A stretch of DNA of 64,000 bases from an uncultured Roseovarius sp. (GTDB lineage: Bacteria; Pseudomonadota; Alphaproteobacteria; Rhodobacterales; Rhodobacteraceae). Under the pieces are notes generated by a model. That model did no database searches and was not told the DNA's origin. It worked only from the letters and a program-made list of their open reading frames with translations. The DNA lies in contig NZ_CANLER010000006.1 in NCBI RefSeq assembly GCF_947489715.1, positions 124,001 to 188,000 of the forward strand. The letters are read 5' to 3'. Both the position numbers and the translations under genes were made by a program. Positions 43,421 through 52,686 of the stretch are shown here, piece after piece. Position 1 is the stretch's first letter, and every line of letters begins with the position of its first letter.

Positions 43421-44266
43421 ATGACCACACGGCGTTTCGTTCAGTGCGATGTATTCTCTTCCGTGCCGATCAAGGGCAACGGGCTGGCTGTTGTCGTCGA
43501 TGGTGACGGGCTGAGCGATCGCCAGATGCAGGAGTTTGCCGCCTGGACCAACTTGGCGGAAACTACCTTTTTGCAAGCGCCCACTGACCCGCAAGCGGAT
43601 TACAAGCTGCGCATATTCTCTCCCGCGCGCGAGATGCTGTTTGCCGGTCACCCGACGCTGGGCAGCTGTGCCGCGTGGCTGCATGCGGGCGGCGTGCCCA
43701 AGGATGCGGGGATCATCCAGCAGGAATGCGCGATCGGGCTGGTTCCGATTGACATGCGCGGCCCCGTGCCCGCCTTCGTCGCCCCGCCGACCCCGATTGC
43801 CCCCCTGCCTGACGCCAACCGCGCGCGGCTGATCGCAGCACTTGGGTTGGATGACAGCGACGTGATACGCAGCGCGCATCTGACGAACGGTCCGGAATGG
43901 CAGGTGCTGGAACTGAAGAACGCGCAGGCGGTACTGGATGTCGATGCGTCGAACGTGCGCTGGCCCGAATATCAGGGGGTCAGCCTGATCGGTGCCCACG
44001 CGTCCGGTAGCGACTGCGATTACGAGGTGCGCAATGTGTCACCCTCCAGCGGGATGAATGAGGACCCGATCACCGGATCGCTCAATTCTGCACTGGCGAT
44101 GTGGATGCATCACGAGGGCCGTCTGACGCGGGATATCGTTGTGGCGCAGGGTACATGCCTGGGCCGGTTGGGCCGGGTCTATATCTCGGTTGATGCGCAA
44201 CATCCGGGCCGCGTGCTGATTGGTGGTGAAACCCGGATCGTGATCGAAGGAACGGTTCAGCTCTGA
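43421..44266 (+). CDS. PhzF-family isomerase-like protein
   Basis: A 281-residue protein of the PhzF/diaminopimelate-epimerase-like fold. It begins RRFVQCDVFSSVPIKGNGLAVVVDG, has the catalytic glutamate in NLAETTFL and the second-domain motif ITGSLNSALAMWM with GNG-like turns (KGNGLA). PhzF itself makes phenazines, but no other phz genes are here; most bacterial members have unknown substrates. It lies 25 bp after gcrA and converges on the PEP-mutase-family gene with a 10-bp overlap. Confidence 0.85.
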   Translation: MTTRRFVQCDVFSSVPIKGNGLAVVVDGDGLSDRQMQEFAAWTNLAETTFLQAPTDPQADYKLRIFSPAREMLFAGHPTLGSCAAWLHAGGVPKDAGIIQQECAIGLVPIDMRGPVPAFVAPPTPIAPLPDANRARLIAALGLDDSDVIRSAHLTNGPEWQVLELKNAQAVLDVDASNVRWPEYQGVSLIGAHASGSDCDYEVRNVSPSSGMNEDPITGSLNSALAMWMHHEGRLTRDIVVAQGTCLGRLGRVYISVDAQHPGRVLIGGETRIVIEGTVQL

Positions 44267-45036
44267 TCGCGGTAGCCGATGGCGGCGCGGGCCTGATCCT
44301 CCAGCCAGTTGACCATTTGTTTGTAGGGCACCGGGCCATAGCTGATCCGTGCGGCGCCGAGTTCGGCCAGCCGAGCCGGGCCGGGCACATGCGGCAGCGC
44401 AATGATATTCACCGGTAGTGGGCAGTCGGCGCAAAGCCGCGCGATCTGCGTCTCATCCGCCAGACCGGGAGCGAAAAACCCACTGGCCCCGGCAGCGGCA
44501 TAGGCATGGGCGCGGGCAAGGGCGTCGTCCAGCATCGCATCGGTATGAGCGTCGGGTTTGGCCTTGAGAAAGATATCGGTGCGAGCGTTGATGAACACAT
44601 CCGAGGCGATAGCATCGACCGCCTCGCGCGCTGCGGTAATCCGCGCAGCCTGGGTATCGGCGTCATAAAGGCCGTCACCGCCGACGATCTGATCTTCGAA
44701 ATTGAAACCCACCGCCCCGGCGCGGATGGTCATGGCGGCGGTTTCAGCCACCTCGGCCGGGGTGATGCCATATCCGCCCTCGATATCCGCCGTGACCGGC
44801 AGATCGACCGTATCCACGATGCGCGACAGGTTATCCAGCATCATCGCAAGCGGGATTTTCTGCCCGTCGGCAAACCCGTGCGCCATTGCCACCGGGGCAC
44901 TGCCTGTGGCTAACGCTTTGGCCCCCGCCGCCGCAACGGCCTTGGCGCTGCCTGGATCCCAGATGTTATAGAGAATGACCGGATCGGCCTTGACATGAAG
45001 TGCGGCGAAGGCCTGGGTTTTGCTGGAATTGTTCAT
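44257..45036 (-). CDS. Isocitrate lyase/PEP mutase-family enzyme
   Basis: A 259-residue TIM-barrel protein. The metal-binding part VTADIEGGYG and NFEDQIVGGDGLYD are clear. It lacks the KKCGH catalytic motif of isocitrate lyase and has INARTDIFL where others have ArgThrAsp, so it belongs to the broad oxaloacetate decarboxylase/carboxyvinyl-phosphonate group, whose members often have unknown substrates. Start at 45036 follows GGAGGACC. It converges on phzF. No phosphonate genes are nearby. Confidence 0.85.
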   Translation of the reverse strand: MNNSSKTQAFAALHVKADPVILYNIWDPGSAKAVAAAGAKALATGSAPVAMAHGFADGQKIPLAMMLDNLSRIVDTVDLPVTADIEGGYGITPAEVAETAAMTIRAGAVGFNFEDQIVGGDGLYDADTQAARITAAREAVDAIASDVFINARTDIFLKAKPDAHTDAMLDDALARAHAYAAAGASGFFAPGLADETQIARLCADCPLPVNIIALPHVPGPARLAELGAARISYGPVPYKQMVNWLEDQARAAIGYRDQS

Positions 45037-45500
45037 GGGGTCCTCCATCTTTTTGCGGCAATCTAGGGCGGGCGCCTGCCGGGCAAAAGCTGAAAGCACC
45101 TGGATCAAGTGAACGTGACAAGGCCGGGGCATCCTGGGTTGCCGGGCCGTGGTTGGCAACGGTTTATGGAATTGTTGGTGCAGAAGCAGTTGCGCTATCA
45201 ATTTTTTCAACCTAGGGTAGTCACAAACATCTTAAAGACGCCCATGATTTCAAAGCTTTCCGACATCCCTTGTGCTGAATGCCCCAATCTGACCGCGCCC
45301 GTTATAACGGGTCTGGCCGGAGTAGTCCGACGCCCGTCTGCGGCGGTTCCGGCCCGTCCACGGCACCAGCGACAGGCACGGAAAATACATCAAAGCCACG
45401 CTTTCCCGCCATTTTGCCACGATGCAAAATCCTGCGCTGCCCCATTCACATAATCGGCAGCGTCCAAATCCTGTTGAAACCAGAAACCGGAGTACTGAAA
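45037..45500. other. Intergenic region with no gene found
   Basis: This 464-bp stretch lies between divergent genes. I see no frame with a ribosome-binding site and domain, no tRNA and no clear repeat. It presumably carries two promoters. An open frame runs through the second half into the following gene, but it begins before a credible start. Confidence 0.4.
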
Positions 45501-46022
45501 ATGACCATTGGAAAACTCACCACCGTTCTATGTGCCGCGTTGATTGCAGCCCCCGCCTTTGCTGGCGAAGAAAGCGTTCTGCCCGCCAGCGGTGACGAGA
45601 TCGAAAAATACCGCAATGCCGGCGACTGGACGATTTACAAGAACATGACCCAGCAAAGCTGCTTTACCGTGAAAGCCGGGGAAACCACGGCGGTGCAGCT
45701 GGGACTGACCAAGGACAAGCAGTTTGGCTATATCGGGGTCTTCATGAAAGGCGCCGATGTGGCCGAGGAAAATCAGGCCGTGGCTGTGGCCGTCAATGAC
45801 AATATCTATGTCGGCGAGGCCGGATCGGCGACGCATCTGACCGATGACTACAAGGGCGGCTATGTGCTGGCCAATGACAAGCAATTGCGTCTGGACCTGG
45901 AAAAAGCGGCCGAGTTGATCGCCTTCCCGGAATCGGCGAATGTGGTCACGGTTGACCTGAAAGGGTCAGGCAACGCGATCTACGAGGCCCGCAAGTGCAA
46001 TGACGAGATGCAGGGCGGATAA
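45501..46022 (+). CDS. Exported protein of unknown function
   Basis: A 173-residue protein with signal peptide MTIGKLTTVLCAALIAAPAF (cleavage at about AFAGEE). The mature part has two cysteines (QSCFTV and ARKCND), which may form a disulfide, and alternates strands such as YIGVFMKGADV and AVAVNDNIYVGEAG. I do not recognise the family. The layout (signal, beta-rich domain, Cys pair) suggests a periplasmic protein. An in-frame region upstream lacks similarity, so the ATG at 45501 is used. A strong terminator follows. Confidence 0.7.
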   Translation: MTIGKLTTVLCAALIAAPAFAGEESVLPASGDEIEKYRNAGDWTIYKNMTQQSCFTVKAGETTAVQLGLTKDKQFGYIGVFMKGADVAEENQAVAVAVNDNIYVGEAGSATHLTDDYKGGYVLANDKQLRLDLEKAAELIAFPESANVVTVDLKGSGNAIYEARKCNDEMQGG

Positions 46023-46096
46023 GCACGCTCAGCCGGGGACGCGGGGCCATTTCGGCCCGTCTTGACCGGCCTGAGCTGGCAACAACCTTCCAAAAG

Positions 46097-46132
46097 AGGC
46101 CCCTTCGCAGATACGTGAGGGGGCCTTTTTTC
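46097..46132 (+). terminator. Long intrinsic terminator
   Basis: AGGCCCCTTCGC pairs over 12 positions with GTGAGGGGGCCT (two G-U pairs) around the loop AGATAC, followed by a six-base T-run. It ends transcription of the preceding exported-protein gene, 75 bases after its stop. Confidence 0.85.
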
Positions 46133-46303
46133 TTGCGGCGCATGGATGGTTCCCTGATCGGTTTCAATCCTTGCGTCCGGCCAGACCGATCAGAACGGTA
46201 GCACCCTGCACCCCTCGCAATGTTGGATTATAAGTCGTTTTCACCACTTTCCGCCCCCGAGCACCACTGGCGCAGGGCAAGATGAGGCGCGGCTTTTTCG
46301 GGA

Positions 46304-48289
46304 TCAGTCGAAGAGTTTGAAAATCTCTTTCGCCGCATCCTTTTCAAGCTTTTTACGCACCGCGTCTTCGACCGATTGCCCCTCTTCCGTCTTCACGCCC
46401 AGTTCTTTTTCAAGCCGTTTGTTGACCTCTTTTCGGGCCTTCTTCTCAAGCTTTTTCTTTTCTTCCTTGAGGTTCAGGTCGATGGCCTTTTCCAGATCGG
46501 GGGTGAAACGGGGGTTGGACCAGGGGCCGTGGATACGCACCGGGATGGCAAGGCCCCGGTCTTTCTTGCCGGTCAGGATCGTCGGCGTAAACGTATAGTC
46601 GATGTCCTGATTGCCCAGCCCGATCCGGCCCGCGCCCGTGGCTTTGGCCAGTGGCATCGACATGGTCAGATCATTGTTCTGCATCTGCCCGCCCGAAATG
46701 ATGAAACTGGCGCTCATCCGGTCGAACACGGTGGTGCCGCCGGTGCCGTTGCCCGAGCGCATCAGCTTATCCAGGTCAAAGCCGCTGATATGGCCCTTGC
46801 CGGTGCGGACAGACGCGCTGCCCTTGAGGCTTTTCATGATCGCATCGACAGAGGCGCCCACGCCCAAGAATTTCAACGAAGCCGCACCGCTGGTCGAGAA
46901 CCGGCCAATCCCGGCGGCATCGGTCAGCAAGGTTTTCATGTTGATGCCCTTGGCATTCATGTCGCCCCCGACCGACAGGCCACTGCGGTTATTGACGACG
47001 AACTCGCCCGAAACCAACCCGCCATAGCCGTTGAGCTCGCTCAGGTCGAACACCGCGCGGGATTTGTGGATGGTGGTCAGGATGCGGGTCTTGCCGAAAT
47101 TGAAGGTGCCGAAATCAAGCGCACTGGCAACCAGCGCAATCTTGCCATCCAAGAGGCCCAGGGCGCTGGCATCAATGCGGTCCTTGGACCAGCCGGTGCT
47201 GACCGCGGTGCCTGTCGTGGTCGCCCCCCCACCCGATCCCCCTGATCCGCCGGCACCCGTGCTGTTACCGCTGGCAAGCGCCGACAGGTCGAGCGCACCC
47301 GCACGAAGCTGCGCATTCACCTTTGGCCGCGCACCTGCCAGATTGACGTCGGCAGCGATGTTCAGGCTGTTATGGTCCAGTTTCAATGAACCGTCCCGCA
47401 GCGTGATGCGCATGTCATCGGTGATTGTCAGATCGCCTTTGGCGGTGATCGCGCGGCCCAGCCCTTTGGGGATATCGACGCCGCTGATCCCGACCGCGCC
47501 CAGGAATTTCGCGGTGTCCTTCAGGTCGGCGTTGAACGCGCCTGCCAGTTGCGGCAGGGTCGCGCCCCGGCCATCAAAACTGAGACTGCCGCCCGGCGCC
47601 GTAAGCGTGGCCTGCATTTCAGAGATACCGCCTTCGATGAATTTGGCGACGGTGCCCAACGCACCGCTGATCTTGACATCCTGGCCGGTGGGGCGCAGCA
47701 CGGCGTCAAACGTGGCCTCCCCCTGATAGGCGGGCCAGCGCAGGTCCAGATCGGAATTGGCCAATGTGTTCTGCTGGCCGGTGCCGTGGTCGATATATCT
47801 GAGCGTGGCGCCGGTGATCAGCGCCCGGTCCAGCGTCAGGGCCAGCGTCCGCGACTGCGCAGGTTTTCCCGGTTCGGCCGCCTTGCCCGAGGGCGCGACA
47901 CCTTCGACCCCAAGCTCCCAATTGACACGACCATCCGCAGCGCGTTCCAGCAAGATCGTGGGGTTCACGGCCTCAAGCCCAGTGATACGGATATCGCCAC
48001 CCCACAACACCGATGGGTCAACGCCCACCTTGAAACTGTCGGCGCTGATCATCGGGCCGGCCTCGGACCAGCCGGCATTGGCCACCGCGACCTTGCCTGT
48101 GCTGATGCCCAGAACCGGATAGAAGCTGAGCCTTGTCTCGCCCGCCATCGTTACCTGCCGGCCGGTCATGGCGCTGATCTGGTCGGCGGCGATCTTGGCG
48201 ATCCGGTCGCCCGGCAGGAAGAACAGCGCGCCCAACACGATCGCCGCCATCACCAGCACCAGCCCCAAAAGGCGAATGATCCATTTCAT
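46304..48289 (-). CDS. AsmA-family protein
   Basis: A 661-residue inner-membrane-anchored protein. It starts MKWIIRLLGLVLVMAAIVLG, an N-terminal membrane helix. The AsmA N-terminal domain follows, with RQVTMAGETRLSFYPVLG. A Ser/Thr/Gly-rich linker runs at about 340-360, and the C-terminal AsmA domain has GRIGLGNQDIDYTFTPTI. It ends in a Lys/Glu-rich helix. AsmA-like proteins form long beta structures that move or handle phospholipids in the cell envelope. GGGAG lies upstream of the ATG at 48289; a start five codons earlier is less likely. Confidence 0.87.
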   Translation of the reverse strand: MKWIIRLLGLVLVMAAIVLGALFFLPGDRIAKIAADQISAMTGRQVTMAGETRLSFYPVLGISTGKVAVANAGWSEAGPMISADSFKVGVDPSVLWGGDIRITGLEAVNPTILLERAADGRVNWELGVEGVAPSGKAAEPGKPAQSRTLALTLDRALITGATLRYIDHGTGQQNTLANSDLDLRWPAYQGEATFDAVLRPTGQDVKISGALGTVAKFIEGGISEMQATLTAPGGSLSFDGRGATLPQLAGAFNADLKDTAKFLGAVGISGVDIPKGLGRAITAKGDLTITDDMRITLRDGSLKLDHNSLNIAADVNLAGARPKVNAQLRAGALDLSALASGNSTGAGGSGGSGGGATTTGTAVSTGWSKDRIDASALGLLDGKIALVASALDFGTFNFGKTRILTTIHKSRAVFDLSELNGYGGLVSGEFVVNNRSGLSVGGDMNAKGINMKTLLTDAAGIGRFSTSGAASLKFLGVGASVDAIMKSLKGSASVRTGKGHISGFDLDKLMRSGNGTGGTTVFDRMSASFIISGGQMQNNDLTMSMPLAKATGAGRIGLGNQDIDYTFTPTILTGKKDRGLAIPVRIHGPWSNPRFTPDLEKAIDLNLKEEKKKLEKKARKEVNKRLEKELGVKTEEGQSVEDAVRKKLEKDAAKEIFKLFD

Positions 48290-48394
48290 GACACGCTCCC
48301 ACACCTCGTTTTACAAGAAATGTAGGGCGCTGCGGGTCTGCCAACAACCGCTTTCCCCTTCCCGCCGGGAATTGAGCGATGTATAGGCGACCGC

Positions 48395-49768
48395 ATGAGC
48401 ACCAACCCTCCTGATCTGCGCCCCGATCTGGCGCGCGCGCGCATCGCTGACGCGCCCCGCAAGGGCCAGCCGACCATCGGCATGGTCTCATTGGGGTGTC
48501 CCAAGGCACTGGTGGACAGCGAGCGTATCCTGACCCGTCTGCGCGCCGAAGGGTACGGGATTTCGCCAGATTATTCCGGCGCCGAAGCGGTGATCGTGAA
48601 CACTTGCGGGTTTCTCGACAGTGCCAAGGCTGAAAGTCTTGAGGCGATCGGTGAGGCGCTTTCGGAAAATGGCCGTGTCATCGTGACGGGCTGCCTTGGG
48701 GCCGAGCCTGAGTATATCACCGGGGTGCATCCGCGCGTGCTGGCAGTGACCGGCCCGCAGCAATACGAGCAGGTGCTTGATGCCGTGCATCAGGCCGTCC
48801 CGCCCAGCCCCGATCCGTTTGTCGATCTGCTGCCAGGTTCAGGCGTGAAACTGACGCCGCGGCATTACAGCTACCTCAAGATTTCTGAAGGCTGCAATCA
48901 CAAGTGCAAGTTCTGCATCATCCCGGATATGCGCGGCCGTCTGGCCAGTCGTCCGGCCCATGCGGTCCTGCGCGAGGCCGAGAAACTGGTTGAAAACGGC
49001 GTCAGGGAACTGCTGGTGATTTCGCAGGACACCTCGGCCTATGGTGTTGATATCAAACATGCCGAGGATCACGGCCATCGCGCCCATATCACCGACCTGG
49101 CCCGTGACCTGGGTTCTCTGGGGGCCTGGGTTCGGTTGCATTACGTCTACCCCTACCCGCATGTGCGCCAACTGATCCCGCTGATGGCCGACGGTCTGGT
49201 GCTGCCCTATCTGGATATTCCGTTTCAGCATGCCCACCCGGATGTCCTGCGCCGCATGGCCCGCCCTGCCGCTGCCGCGAAAACCCTGGATGAGATTGCC
49301 GCCTGGCGCGGGGTCTGCCCGGATATCACCCTGCGCAGCACCTTCATCGTCGGTTATCCCGGCGAAACCGAGGCCGAATTCCAGACCCTGCTTGATTGGA
49401 TGGATGAGGCGCAACTGGATCGCGTCGGCTGTTTCAAATACGAGAATGTCGATGGCGCGCGCTCGAACGCGCTGCCGGACCATGTACCCGAAGAGGTCAA
49501 GCAGGATCGCTGGGACCGCTTCATGGAAAAGGCCCAGGCGATTTCAGTGCAAAAGCTTGCGGCCAAGGTCGGGTCTCTGCAATCCGTGATTGTCGATGAT
49601 ATCGACGAAGACGGCATCGCCACCTGTCGCACCAAGGCCGACGCGCCAGAGATTGATGGCAACCTTTTCATTGATGAAGGCACAGAGGATCTGTCGGTGG
49701 GTGATATCGTCACGGTCGAGGTCGACGAGGCCGGGGAATATGATTTGTGGGGCGCTTTGAAAGCCTGA
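48395..49768 (+). CDS. rimO: Ribosomal protein S12 methylthiotransferase
   Basis: A 457-residue radical-SAM enzyme that adds a methylthio group to Asp of ribosomal protein S12. Three parts: the N-terminal UPF0004 domain with [19 protein letters not shown] and [16 protein letters not shown]; the radical-SAM core with the iron-sulfur cluster motif [11 protein letters not shown]; and the C-terminal TRAM domain. The three cysteines of the N-terminal cluster are present (GCPK, NTCG, GCLG). [12 protein letters not shown] identifies RimO rather than MiaB. It starts about 105 bp from the divergent AsmA gene. Confidence 0.95.
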   Translation: MSTNPPDLRPDLARARIADAPRKGQPTIGMVSLGCPKALVDSERILTRLRAEGYGISPDYSGAEAVIVNTCGFLDSAKAESLEAIGEALSENGRVIVTGCLGAEPEYITGVHPRVLAVTGPQQYEQVLDAVHQAVPPSPDPFVDLLPGSGVKLTPRHYSYLKISEGCNHKCKFCIIPDMRGRLASRPAHAVLREAEKLVENGVRELLVISQDTSAYGVDIKHAEDHGHRAHITDLARDLGSLGAWVRLHYVYPYPHVRQLIPLMADGLVLPYLDIPFQHAHPDVLRRMARPAAAAKTLDEIAAWRGVCPDITLRSTFIVGYPGETEAEFQTLLDWMDEAQLDRVGCFKYENVDGARSNALPDHVPEEVKQDRWDRFMEKAQAISVQKLAAKVGSLQSVIVDDIDEDGIATCRTKADAPEIDGNLFIDEGTEDLSVGDIVTVEVDEAGEYDLWGALKA

Positions 49769-50011
49769 AAAAGTTAATTTTCCGGGCTTCAATCGCCAGG
49801 ATTTTCCAAAACGACTCAGTCAGATTGGCACCGTACGGGCGGTTAACCGCCTTTGGACCAATTCGGAAAACTGTGTCTTCCGTGCACTAAATATGCCTGT
49901 TTTCATTGACCCACCCCCAAGTTGCCGCAACGGAAACAAAGAATTGACACATTTCCGGTAGGCTGAAGCCATGATCTTGAGGTAAAATATTAACAGGAGT
50001 TGTTACCAGTA

Positions 50012-50653
50012 ATGTCGTATCCAGTGTACACCAAAGCCGAACGTGTTGCCGATGTTGCAATTCATGTGCTGGGTGTTGTGGCGGCATTGATCGGGGTCTG
50101 CCTGATTTTCCAGAACATGTCCGAAGATCTGTCAGGGACCACATACGCGGCCACCTGTGTCTATGCAGCGGCGCTGGTGACGATGCTGACGGCCTCGGCC
50201 ACCTACCACATCGCAGCCTATACGCCGGCCCGGCCGATCCTGCGCCGGATTGATCATGCGGCAATCTATTTCAAAATCGCAGGCACTTTCACGCCGCTCA
50301 GCGTCGTGCTGAACACCACCTTTGGCTATGTCGTCCTGGCCTTTGTCTGGGCACTGGCGCTGATGGGCGCAGTGACCAAGCTGATGGCCGCGCGGGGCAA
50401 GATGACAACCGGCTGGCTGCCCTATGTGGCGCTTGGCTGGATCGGGGTGGCGCTGTTTGTGCCGCTGTCGACGGTACTGCCAGTCTATAGCATGGGCCTG
50501 GTTCTGGCCGGGGGGCTTCTTTATACCGCTGGCGTGATTTTCTACAGCTGGGAAGGGCTGCGCTATGCCAACGCGATCTGGCACGGGTTCGTGCTCGTCG
50601 CTTCGGGCTGTGTGTTCTTTGCGGTTTCAACGGCCCTGGCTGTCGCGGGCTAA
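50012..50653 (+). CDS. Hemolysin III (PAQR/HlyIII) family membrane protein
   Basis: A 213-residue protein with seven predicted membrane helices. Family motifs: the first helix with ADVAIHVLGVVAAL, TASATYHIAA, and the histidine-containing FKIAGTFTPL and AIWHGFVLVASGCVFF, which supply the metal-site histidines of PAQR proteins. Many members act as hydrolases or stress sensors; the activity here is unknown. The ATG at 50012 is used although the AGGAG site lies 12 bases upstream; a TTG nearer that site is an alternative. Confidence 0.85.
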   Translation: MSYPVYTKAERVADVAIHVLGVVAALIGVCLIFQNMSEDLSGTTYAATCVYAAALVTMLTASATYHIAAYTPARPILRRIDHAAIYFKIAGTFTPLSVVLNTTFGYVVLAFVWALALMGAVTKLMAARGKMTTGWLPYVALGWIGVALFVPLSTVLPVYSMGLVLAGGLLYTAGVIFYSWEGLRYANAIWHGFVLVASGCVFFAVSTALAVAG

Positions 50654-50807
50654 GCGCGCCGCAAACCGGACCCATTCCAATTTTGATGATTTGATAGCCA
50701 CGCCGCAGGGCGAGGGGATATCATGTGTCCAGATATTTTTGGCAGCGAACTGCCTGGTTTTCCAACACTGCTAATTGTCGAAAGCAGGAAATCGCGGGCG
50801 GTATCGC

Positions 50808-51074
50808 TCAGGCGAACCTGCCAGCCTTCAGTCGTTCAAACAAATCGGAATTGCGGCACATGCCCGGTGCGGCCGGCGCCGTTTTGGTCTGCATTTCAAG
50901 CCAGCGTTCGCAGCCATCTGCATTGGTGCAACCTGTGCAGGCCATCACGGCTTCGCCCAGCGTGTCGATCTGTAACTGGCCCGCAATGGTGATCTCTTCC
51001 AGATCAAGGCCCAGCGTGGTTGCCATGCGATCCACCAGATCGGCGTGACGGCGAAGATTTGTTGGGTTGGTCAC
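50808..51074 (-). CDS. DUF6455-type small protein
   Basis: An 88-residue protein with a four-cysteine pattern: ACTGCTNADGC and MCRNSDLFERL. The remainder is helical with conserved-looking MATTLGLDLEE. Such short proteins are common in Rhodobacterales and carry a domain of unknown function (DUF6455, as I recall). The cysteines may bind iron-sulfur or zinc. It is separated from neighbours by 91 bp or more, so it is probably its own transcription unit. Confidence 0.7.
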   Translation of the reverse strand: MTNPTNLRRHADLVDRMATTLGLDLEEITIAGQLQIDTLGEAVMACTGCTNADGCERWLEMQTKTAPAAPGMCRNSDLFERLKAGRFA

Positions 51075-51165
51075 GGGACGACCCTTTCCTGTTGGACTGG
51101 CCCGGCATTCCGGGCCAACTCCTCACAAGGATAGGGCGCCGCGGGGTACGGCTCTTTGACCTATA

Positions 51166-51522
51166 TCAACTGGCGCGGTCCGCCAGATAGGCATGCACAC
51201 AGTCCTGAACATGGCGAAACCGGTCGCCCCCAAGGTGTTTGCCGCCATACCAGCGGGTGACGACGATGACATGATCCTTGAGGCCCTCGCGCTCCAGCAT
51301 CCGAAGGATCACCATGCCGGCACCGGATTCCCCGTCATCACCCTTGAGCGGCGTGCCATCCGACAGAAGCACCGCCCAGCTGTTATGGGTCGCCCGGGCA
51401 AACTTCTTGTCTTTCTTCAGCACCTTCAGAAACAGCTCGACCGCTTCGCGGCTGGCCGCGGGCCCGCCAGAAACGGCGTATTTCGACCCGCGATCACTGA
51501 TCACCCCGGTAAGTTGACGCAT
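51166..51522 (-). CDS. YigZ/IMPACT-family protein
   Basis: A 118-residue protein with the IMPACT N-terminal motif: SWAVLLSDGTPLKGDDGESGAGMVILRML and VTRWYGGKHLGGDRF are signature pieces, shown here as GDDGESGAG and RWYGGKHLGG. It lacks the C-terminal DUF1949 part found in full-length YigZ, so it is the short form. The molecular role is poorly defined. The start codon overlaps the stop of the upstream protease gene (TGATG), so the two are coupled. Confidence 0.8.
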   Translation of the reverse strand: MRQLTGVISDRGSKYAVSGGPAASREAVELFLKVLKKDKKFARATHNSWAVLLSDGTPLKGDDGESGAGMVILRMLEREGLKDHVIVVTRWYGGKHLGGDRFRHVQDCVHAYLADRAS

Positions 51523-52232
51523 CAGAGGCTGTTATTCACCCGAATGACCGTCTCCATCCGCTTGGCGTTGGGCGGGTGCGTGCCAAGGAAACGATCGCCC
51601 GGATCGGGGATCTGGGTAAAGAACTGCGCACCGCGCACCGGGTTGAAGCCCGCGCGCTTGGTGATGATGGTGCCCAGCGCGTCGGCCTCAAGCTCGAAAT
51701 CCTTGGAATAGGTGCGCGCGCCCACGGCGGCCCCCAGATCACGTGCGGTACTGATCGCGCCATCCCCGGCACCGGAAATAGCGGCGATCCCACCCAGCAG
51801 GATCGCGCCCGCTGTGGCGTTCTGGCGTTGCCGGGCGATATGACCCGAAATGTGGTGCGCACTTTCATGCCCCATGACAAACGCAAGCTCATCCGGGTTG
51901 CGCGCCTGCGCGATGAAGGCAAGGTTGAAGGCCAGGATCGGTCGGCCCGTGCGATCCAGCGTCTGGAATGCATTGGCGGGCTGACCGGGGCGGTCGTCCA
52001 CGACAATCTTGAAATCGCAATTCAGACCGCGGGCGCGGCGGCGGCATTCGTTTTCGGCCACCGGCTCCATCGTGCGAACCACGCGGGCAAAGGACTGCAT
52101 CTGCGCCTTGGTCGGAACCGTGCGCTTTTTCTGGACGGCTTTGGTGGGGGTGGGTTTGCTGGGCTGTGGCGCCTGGGTGGTTGTGACGCAACCGGTCAGG
52201 GCAAGGGCGCAAACTAGGGCTATCCAACGCAT
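51522..52232 (-). CDS. M48-family metalloprotease, lipoprotein
   Basis: A 236-residue exported zinc peptidase. The lipobox is ALTGCVTTTQ with Cys at residue 15. The zinc-binding HExxH is FVMGHESAHHISGH, and the third ligand is the glutamate in FELEADALGT. The rest fits the M48 (YcaL/LoiP-like) family, which cleaves misfolded membrane or periplasmic proteins. A basic Lys/Pro/Thr-rich segment follows the signal. It is coupled to the downstream YigZ gene. Confidence 0.9.
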   Translation of the reverse strand: MRWIALVCALALTGCVTTTQAPQPSKPTPTKAVQKKRTVPTKAQMQSFARVVRTMEPVAENECRRRARGLNCDFKIVVDDRPGQPANAFQTLDRTGRPILAFNLAFIAQARNPDELAFVMGHESAHHISGHIARQRQNATAGAILLGGIAAISGAGDGAISTARDLGAAVGARTYSKDFELEADALGTIITKRAGFNPVRGAQFFTQIPDPGDRFLGTHPPNAKRMETVIRVNNSL

Positions 52233-52351
52233 ATCTGATCCTCACTACATACTGATAAGGGTATGTTTATCAGGGATTGCCCCCTATGCCACCCCGATTG
52301 CACCCGTCGCTCTGCGCTTGCAAAGACCCGCCTGTCGGGTCAGGATGGGGC

Positions 52352-52591
52352 ATGTTTTCAATCGAGCATGAATTTGATGCAACGGTGGTGACGCTTGTCG
52401 ATGACGGCGAGGCCCCGCTGCAAGAGGATGTGATCGTCAACGCGTTCGAGGAATGCGTCACGATCGAGCAATATGACCCCCGCAATGACAGCACCGTCAG
52501 GATTACCCTGTCGATGGCGCAGCTGCGCGATCTGGGGGCGGCATTGAACCTGCCTGAAGGGGTGTATTCACTGGCGCAGTCCAAGGGTTAG
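52352..52591 (+). CDS. Small conserved hypothetical protein
   Basis: A 79-residue protein starting MFSIEHEFDATVVTLVDDGE, with NAFEECVTIEQYDPRND and MAQLRDLGAALNLPEGVY. It is acidic, without membrane or signal segment. I recognise this type in Rhodobacterales but no function. GGATGGGG lies close to the ATG at 52352; an in-frame start 25 codons earlier has no such site. It precedes the polyamine operon by 95 bp on the same strand. Confidence 0.65.
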   Translation: MFSIEHEFDATVVTLVDDGEAPLQEDVIVNAFEECVTIEQYDPRNDSTVRITLSMAQLRDLGAALNLPEGVYSLAQSKG

Positions 52592-52686
52592 CGATGCAGG
52601 CCCGATACCCACTCTGGGTGATATTCAGGCGTTGAAGATGATGCCACCCTCTGCCTCGGGAACAAATCCCCGGGGGAGAGTGAAAC

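Noticed and set aside
49944-49972. Sigma-70 promoter before the HlyIII gene (TTGACA at 49944)
   Set aside because: The -35 box is good but the -10 region at 17-18 bp spacing (AGCCAT) is poor, so I did not list it.
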